From Pseudoalteromonas ulvae UL12 (lineage in GTDB: Bacteria > Pseudomonadota > Gammaproteobacteria > Enterobacterales > Alteromonadaceae): DNA of 64,000 nucleotides. Below the pieces are notes generated by a model that saw nothing but the letters and a program-made list of their open reading frames with translations, did not search any database and was not told the DNA's origin. Position 1 is the stretch's first letter. Each line of letters opens with the position of its first letter. Positions 59,397-64,000 of the stretch are shown in pieces. A program made the translations under genes and the position numbers. The stretch is taken from contig NZ_AQHJ01000023.1 in NCBI RefSeq assembly GCF_014925405.1, positions 372,001 through 436,000 of the forward strand, in the 5' to 3' direction.

Positions 59397-61772
59397 TTAA
59401 TTACATACAGGTCGCTGCTGAAATTCAGAAGCGCGCACCGGGAGTTTAATCACAGTCCCACATCCTGGAGGCGCTTGGCGTCCAGTCTGCTCAGACACAA
59501 ATGCCCATTTAATATCTTCTGGCCGCGTATCCGCAATAGATTCAGGATTGAGTTGTTTTAAATACCGAATATACAATTCAAGCGCCCCTTGGCCGCCAGT
59601 TAACCCCGTCGATTTATTGTCATCACGGCCTAACCACGACACTGTGACCGTATTGTGATCAAAGCCCGCATACCAGCTGTCGCGTAAGTCGTTGCTGGTT
59701 CCTGTTTTACCTGCAAATTGAATCGTAGGAAAATACTGTTTGAGTTTTTTAGCCGTCCCTTCATAAGTGACTTTTTTCATCGCATATTTTGTTAAGTAAA
59801 CGGCATCTTCTTTAAAGCGTCGCTCTTTGCGCGGTCGGTGTTGATAAATCACTGCGCCAACAGCATCCGTAATCGCAGCAATGGATGTAAGCTTTTGATA
59901 ACGGCCATCTTGCGCTATGGTGGTGTACATTTGTGCGACCTCAAAACTCGATAGCTCAAGTGCGCCAAGCAATAAAGACGGATACGGATTAATCGCCCCC
60001 TCGATCCCCAGCTGCTCAATAGTTTGAGCAACATTGTCAATTCCCACATCTAAACCAAGTCGCACCGCAGGTAAGTTTATACTTTGGCTAAAAGCTTGAT
60101 ACAGAGGCAATGCCCCACGGAACTGATGATCAAAGTTTTCTGGTTTCCAACGATTACCTTGATCATCCACCATCGAAATCGGCACATCCTCTAATAAAGT
60201 CCCTAAGTGATACTCTGTTGATGACAACCCAGTTAAATAAACCGCAGGTTTCACTAATGAGCCAATATTACGCTGTGAATCTAACACACGATTAAAGCCA
60301 GATAACTGTGTATCTCGCCCTCCCACTAACGCACTGACACCACCCGATTGAATATTCACCGACACCATAGCTGCTTGAAGCTGATCGGCTTTTTTATGGC
60401 GCTCAAGGATAGGCAACCCTTTTGAAACAGCTTCTTCCATTGCGGTTTGTTTTTGCAAATCAAAGTATGTGAATACTCGCACACCTGCATCGAGTGTATC
60501 TTTAGATTCCAATAACTCATTTAACTCACGGCTCACTAAGTCTAAAAAACCAGGGTGGGCAACTTTGGCACTTTTACCCATGTCTTCAATGCCTAATGGA
60601 CGATTCAGAGCAAGTTGGAACTCTCTTGGACTGATCAACTGATTTTCAGCCATCAGTCTCAACACTAAGTCGCGGCGTGCCATCGCTCGCTCAGGGTAAC
60701 GACGAGGGTTGTAAAAAGACGGCCCTTTAATAATTCCGACAAGTAAGGCGATTTGATGATATTCCAATTCATTAGCGGGCTTAGCAAAGTAAAAGTCACT
60801 GGCTAGCTCAATCCCATGCACTCCTTGGTTATATGCTTGGCCAAGATATACTTCATTCAAATACGCTTCCAATATTTGGTCTTTGCTATAACGATAATCC
60901 AAAATTAAGGCAATTAAGGCTTCATTAAATTTACGTGTGTAGGAGCGTTCTCGGCTCAAATAAAAGTTCTTCGCTAGCTGCTGAGTCAGCGTGCTACCAC
61001 CTTGAACTGTTCGCCCTGCTAAAATATTTGAATACAGTGCCCTTAAAATTGACCAAGGTGACACGCCATGATGATGATAAAAATCCTGATCTTCGACCAC
61101 TAACAACGCATCTTTGAGCATATTTGGAATACGCTCGAGTGGGACAAATTCGCGGTCTTGACCAGTCGCATTACTTAAACGGGCAATTTGCACCGGCTCA
61201 AGGCGTGCATAAGCTAAATCACGCTGTTTTTCATCTTTAATACTGTGCAGTTTTTTAGCGCTAAATGCTAACTCAAAGACCCGTTGCGCTTCTGGGCCAT
61301 CAAAAAACTCAAATGCGCGGCGGTAAATCCGTACTTGGTTATCTGAAACAACATATTGCCCAGTAGAAGAAAGCTGATTGACCTGAGAGTAATTTAGCCG
61401 GTTAAGTTCCCATACGACTTCTTGAATAGATAAGTATTGCCCCGGATAAAATTGCATCGCTCGCGCATATACTTGCGCTGGTAATTGCCATTTATTCCCT
61501 TCAAATTGACGAGTAATTTTTGAATCCAAATAAATAACATAAAGACAAATGACTAAGCTAAGTGTTAACCCGCCTTTCCAGCAAATAGACCACAGGCTTT
61601 GTACAATACGCGCTTTAATATTACGAGTTCCAGAAGCTGTTTGCTTTTTTTTGCGAGTGTTGTTTGTATTTTTACCTGATGGTTTCTTTGCTTTTGTGGT
61701 GCTTTTTTTAGCTGTCGAACGGGGGCGTTTCGTTGCAGGTTTTGTTTCAGGTGGCGTCTCTTTGGCAGTCAT
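59397..61772 (-). CDS. mrcB: Penicillin-binding protein 1B
   Basis: A bifunctional peptidoglycan glycosyltransferase/transpeptidase with 791 residues. The cytoplasmic N-terminus (about 1-52) is very rich in Lys, Thr and Arg. A membrane helix (about 60-82) is followed by a UB2H-like region and the glycosyltransferase with EDQDFYHHHGVSPWS and GGSTLTQQLAKNF. The transpeptidase has the SLVK tetrad (IGSLVKPAVY), SQSINLP and KTGTSNDLRD. The ribosome site is weak. It is convergent with hemL. Confidence 0.95.
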   Translation of the reverse strand: MTAKETPPETKPATKRPRSTAKKSTTKAKKPSGKNTNNTRKKKQTASGTRNIKARIVQSLWSICWKGGLTLSLVICLYVIYLDSKITRQFEGNKWQLPAQVYARAMQFYPGQYLSIQEVVWELNRLNYSQVNQLSSTGQYVVSDNQVRIYRRAFEFFDGPEAQRVFELAFSAKKLHSIKDEKQRDLAYARLEPVQIARLSNATGQDREFVPLERIPNMLKDALLVVEDQDFYHHHGVSPWSILRALYSNILAGRTVQGGSTLTQQLAKNFYLSRERSYTRKFNEALIALILDYRYSKDQILEAYLNEVYLGQAYNQGVHGIELASDFYFAKPANELEYHQIALLVGIIKGPSFYNPRRYPERAMARRDLVLRLMAENQLISPREFQLALNRPLGIEDMGKSAKVAHPGFLDLVSRELNELLESKDTLDAGVRVFTYFDLQKQTAMEEAVSKGLPILERHKKADQLQAAMVSVNIQSGGVSALVGGRDTQLSGFNRVLDSQRNIGSLVKPAVYLTGLSSTEYHLGTLLEDVPISMVDDQGNRWKPENFDHQFRGALPLYQAFSQSINLPAVRLGLDVGIDNVAQTIEQLGIEGAINPYPSLLLGALELSSFEVAQMYTTIAQDGRYQKLTSIAAITDAVGAVIYQHRPRKERRFKEDAVYLTKYAMKKVTYEGTAKKLKQYFPTIQFAGKTGTSNDLRDSWYAGFDHNTVTVSWLGRDDNKSTGLTGGQGALELYIRYLKQLNPESIADTRPEDIKWAFVSEQTGRQAPPGCGTVIKLPVRASEFQQRPVCN

Positions 61773-61926
61773 AACACTCGTTTCTTAACACATCATGTGA
61801 ATTAGCACGAAACGCTAACTCTTTGTATGAGCTAAGCATATCGCGCTTTAACAAGTCATGCAGTATTTTTAAGGTCAGAAACGTTTATTTGCTTAAACCC
61901 TCGTCATGATGAATAGATAATAAACG

Positions 61927-62100
61927 TTATGGTTTAGCTGTTGATTTTTGAGTCTTGAGCAACCCAAACCAAAAAGCCATTTCAAATAACACACCTAAAA
62001 TGAGGAAAACAGTACCACCAGCGGCAAAGCTAGCACTATAAAAGACTAACGATATCGTGATTAAGCCCACCAGAATTAACCACTTCATGGCTACTTTCAT
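61927..62100 (-). CDS. Small two-helix membrane protein
   Basis: A 57-residue frame beginning MKVAMKWLILVGLITISLVF. Helix 1 covers about 6-22 and helix 2 about 27-48 (AGGTVFLILGVLFEMAFWFG), with a short basic tail ending KSTAKP. AAGGAG lies 5 nt before the ATG, which strongly supports translation. No family is recognised. It is between mrcB and a divergent thioesterase gene. Too short for common gene-finder limits. Confidence 0.75.
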   Translation of the reverse strand: MKVAMKWLILVGLITISLVFYSASFAAGGTVFLILGVLFEMAFWFGLLKTQKSTAKP

Positions 62101-62341
62101 TTCTTTCTCCTTAACTGTGTCTATTGGTTAATTGTCGGTAATTAGCTGGCTAATCACAATGGACTAAGTGTAACAATTTATAAAAACTGTTATCAAAGCC
62201 ATGACTGTGCTTTTTTAAAAGTCGTGTATTCGATGTTTAGCAAAGCGCAAAGCATCATAATCTTGCTTTTATTTTCTCTTGAGAAGCCCAGATGAGCTTG
62301 TTAGTCTAGAGCTTATCTTTGATATTAAAGCAGAAACAACG

Positions 62342-62794
62342 ATGGATAACTTCCGACAAACACACCCTGTTCACAGTGAAATAAAAGTCGCATGGGGTGA
62401 AATGGATGCCCTTCAGCACGTCAATAATGTCGCTTACTTTCGCTATTTTGAAACTGCTCGCCTTGATTTTTTCAACCAATTTAATTTGCTTGATGAGTTA
62501 GAAAAAACAGCGATAGGCCCTGTGATCAGCGAAAATAACGCTCGCTATAAACGCCCCGTGACTTACCCTGACACCCTGCTGGTTGGTGTCAGCGTTTCTG
62601 ATATTAAAGCCGACCGCTTTATGTTGCATTACACTGTAATGAGCCAAGCACAACAAGCCGTGACTACGGTTGGTTCATCACAAGTGGTGATGTTTAACTT
62701 CAAAACAGGGAAAAAAGCACCACTGTCGAATGAGTTGCTCGCTATCCTTCATCGCTATACCAGTGAAACACAGGAGTGCCGCAATGAAGTTTAA
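62342..62794 (+). CDS. Acyl-CoA thioesterase (hot-dog fold, YbgC/4HBT-like)
   Basis: A 150-residue protein, start MDNFRQTHPVHSEIKVAWGE. The catalytic motif WGEMDALQHVNNVAYFRYFE is the Asp-x-x-x-His-x-N pattern of the 4-hydroxybenzoyl-CoA thioesterase family, usually hydrolysing acyl-CoA. Its substrate is unknown. It overlaps the aldo/keto reductase gene by 11 bp, so they are cotranscribed. A longer frame from 62279 is less likely. Confidence 0.87.
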   Translation: MDNFRQTHPVHSEIKVAWGEMDALQHVNNVAYFRYFETARLDFFNQFNLLDELEKTAIGPVISENNARYKRPVTYPDTLLVGVSVSDIKADRFMLHYTVMSQAQQAVTTVGSSQVVMFNFKTGKKAPLSNELLAILHRYTSETQECRNEV

Positions 62795-63836
62795 TCGCTT
62801 AGGTTCTAGTAATATCCCTGTTTCTGAAATTTGTTTAGGCAGTATGACCTGGGGATTACAAAACACTCAGCAGGATGCTGATCAACAAATTCAATATGCT
62901 CTTGAGCGACAAATTAACTTTATTGATACCGCTGAAATGTATGCGGTGCCGCCAAGTCCTGAGACTTATGGAAAAACAGAAGCCATCATTGGTGACTGGA
63001 TCCGCCGCCACCCATCACAACGCCAAGATTTGATAATCGCCACCAAAATAGCAGGACCTGGGCTCAACTGGGTACGCGAAGGCAGTCCTATGACAGCAAA
63101 AAGCGTGCAGTCAGCTGTCGAAGCATCCCTTAAGCGCTTACAAACTGATTATATCGATTTATATCAACTACACTGGCCAAATCGGACTTCACCGCATTTT
63201 GCCAAGCACTGGCCAAACATGATTGATTTCTCAGACATTGACGTCGATGAGCAAACCACGCAAATGCTCGACATTTTGCATGCGCTGGATCAATGTGTGA
63301 AGGCAGGTAAAATTCGCTATTGCGGCCTATCGAATGAAACCCCATGGGGGATCAGCCAATACCTCAAGCTTGCCCAACAACACAATTTACCTAAAATGGT
63401 CTCTATTCAAAATGAGTTTAGTTTGTTGCATAACAAAGACTGGCCATATCTGATTGAACAGTGCGTCCATGAAGACATCGCGTATTTACCTTGGTCTGCG
63501 CTTGCAGGAGGCGCTTTAACCGGCAAATACCTCAAAGGCGCTCGCCCAGAAGGAAGCCGCTGGACACTGGTACAACGAAATGGTTTGTTTCGTGATACAC
63601 CTCAATCACAACAAGCCGTCGCGGCTTACGTTGACCTTGCTAAACAACATGCGCTTACCCCTGCACAATTAGCACTCGCATGGTGTAAGCAAGTCAATGG
63701 CGTTAGCTCAACCATTATTGGCGCGACAACCTTACAGCAGCTACAAGAAAATATTACTGCATTTGAGGTTACGCTGAGCGAAGCGTGTTTAGAGGCAATC
63801 AAGGAGATTTTACAACACCACCCACAACCGTTTTAA
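62784..63836 (+). CDS. Aldo/keto reductase (Tas-like)
   Basis: An NADPH-dependent oxidoreductase of 350 residues from ATG 62784 (AGGAG 7 nt upstream). The fold's catalytic tetrad is visible: Asp and Tyr in FIDTAEMYAVPPSPE, Lys in IIATKIAGPG, and His in YQLHWPNR. The segment around LPWSALAGGALTGKYL and SSTIIGATTLQQLQENI forms the coenzyme site. Similar to E. coli Tas (broad, poorly known substrates). It overlaps the thioesterase gene. Confidence 0.9.
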   Translation: MKFNRLGSSNIPVSEICLGSMTWGLQNTQQDADQQIQYALERQINFIDTAEMYAVPPSPETYGKTEAIIGDWIRRHPSQRQDLIIATKIAGPGLNWVREGSPMTAKSVQSAVEASLKRLQTDYIDLYQLHWPNRTSPHFAKHWPNMIDFSDIDVDEQTTQMLDILHALDQCVKAGKIRYCGLSNETPWGISQYLKLAQQHNLPKMVSIQNEFSLLHNKDWPYLIEQCVHEDIAYLPWSALAGGALTGKYLKGARPEGSRWTLVQRNGLFRDTPQSQQAVAAYVDLAKQHALTPAQLALAWCKQVNGVSSTIIGATTLQQLQENITAFEVTLSEACLEAIKEILQHHPQPF

Positions 63837-63845
63837 ATCAGGTGC

Positions 63846-63873
63846 GGGTTATCAGCTTATACGCTAATAACCC
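63846..63873 (+). terminator. Weak hairpin after the aldo/keto reductase
   Basis: GGGTTAT and ATAACCC form a 7-bp perfect stem with a 14-nt loop right after the gene, but no T run follows. A terminator is only suggested by position. Confidence 0.3.
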
Positions 63874-64000
63874 ACCCTATAAAAGCAAGATATTGACCTA
63901 CTAACAACTCGTGCTAAAAACAACCAGCAAAAATAAACACGCCCTAGAGTTTTCTAATTAAGTGCTCTATGCTTTGTGTTGATTAAGCTTGAAAGGATAT

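Overview
This window reads as chromosomal DNA of a marine gammaproteobacterium of the order Alteromonadales, most likely Pseudoalteromonas or a close relative. That is inferred from the roughly 40% GC content, a full Na+-translocating NADH:quinone reductase (nqrABCDEF with apbE and nqrM), FabV as enoyl-ACP reductase, a DUF3545 small protein, a secreted S8 protease with PKD and chitin-binding modules, and S9 and M17 peptidases. Coding is dense. I saw no rRNA, tRNA, CRISPR array, IS element, integrase or prophage gene. Most of the content is conserved housekeeping genes.

Layout. 0-6 kb: xerD-dsbC-recJ (minus), fldB (plus) tail to tail with trmN6 (minus), and srmB (plus) behind a strong sigma70-type promoter. 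6-9.5 kb: a secreted protease and yaaA. 9.8-13.5 kb: talB-pgi, a DUF3545 protein and ung. 13.6-18.4 kb: the threonine operon thrABC with a leader peptide (thrL) and attenuator. thr, yaaA and talB also lie close together in Escherichia coli. 18.5-29.8 kb: a divergent response regulator/histidine kinase pair, rdgC, an HDOD protein, a HIT protein, a dipeptidyl peptidase IV-like enzyme, an M17 aminopeptidase and a chemoreceptor. 29.9-38.2 kb: dinB with a LexA box in its promoter, then nqrM, apbE and nqrFEDCBA.

38.6-48.4 kb: fabV with a FadR-like site upstream, a three-gene TRAP transporter for an organic acid, bolA, alkB, rlmG, yajG, a signal-peptide-bearing cyclophilin, ampG and a small XRE regulator with a palindrome at its own promoter. 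48.9-53.3 kb: a tiny two-helix membrane protein and an RND efflux pump with its adaptor. 53.5-63.8 kb: erpA with an IscR type-1-like site over its promoter, a DUF6776 membrane protein, a divergent CLC protein, hemJ, pyrB, hemL, mrcB, a tiny membrane protein, a thioesterase and an aldo/keto reductase.

Functionally, the nqr block forms one unit: six subunits, the flavin transferase that loads NqrB and NqrC, and the maturation factor NqrM. hemJ and hemL are both tetrapyrrole genes. No obviously new multi-gene system is visible. The best leads are regulatory sites read directly from the DNA (IscR-like at erpA, LexA at dinB, FadR-like at fabV, and uncharacterised inverted repeats at pyrB, yajG, the XRE gene and the response regulator), a CLC protein lacking several hallmark transport residues, and two short membrane-protein genes of 56 and 57 residues.
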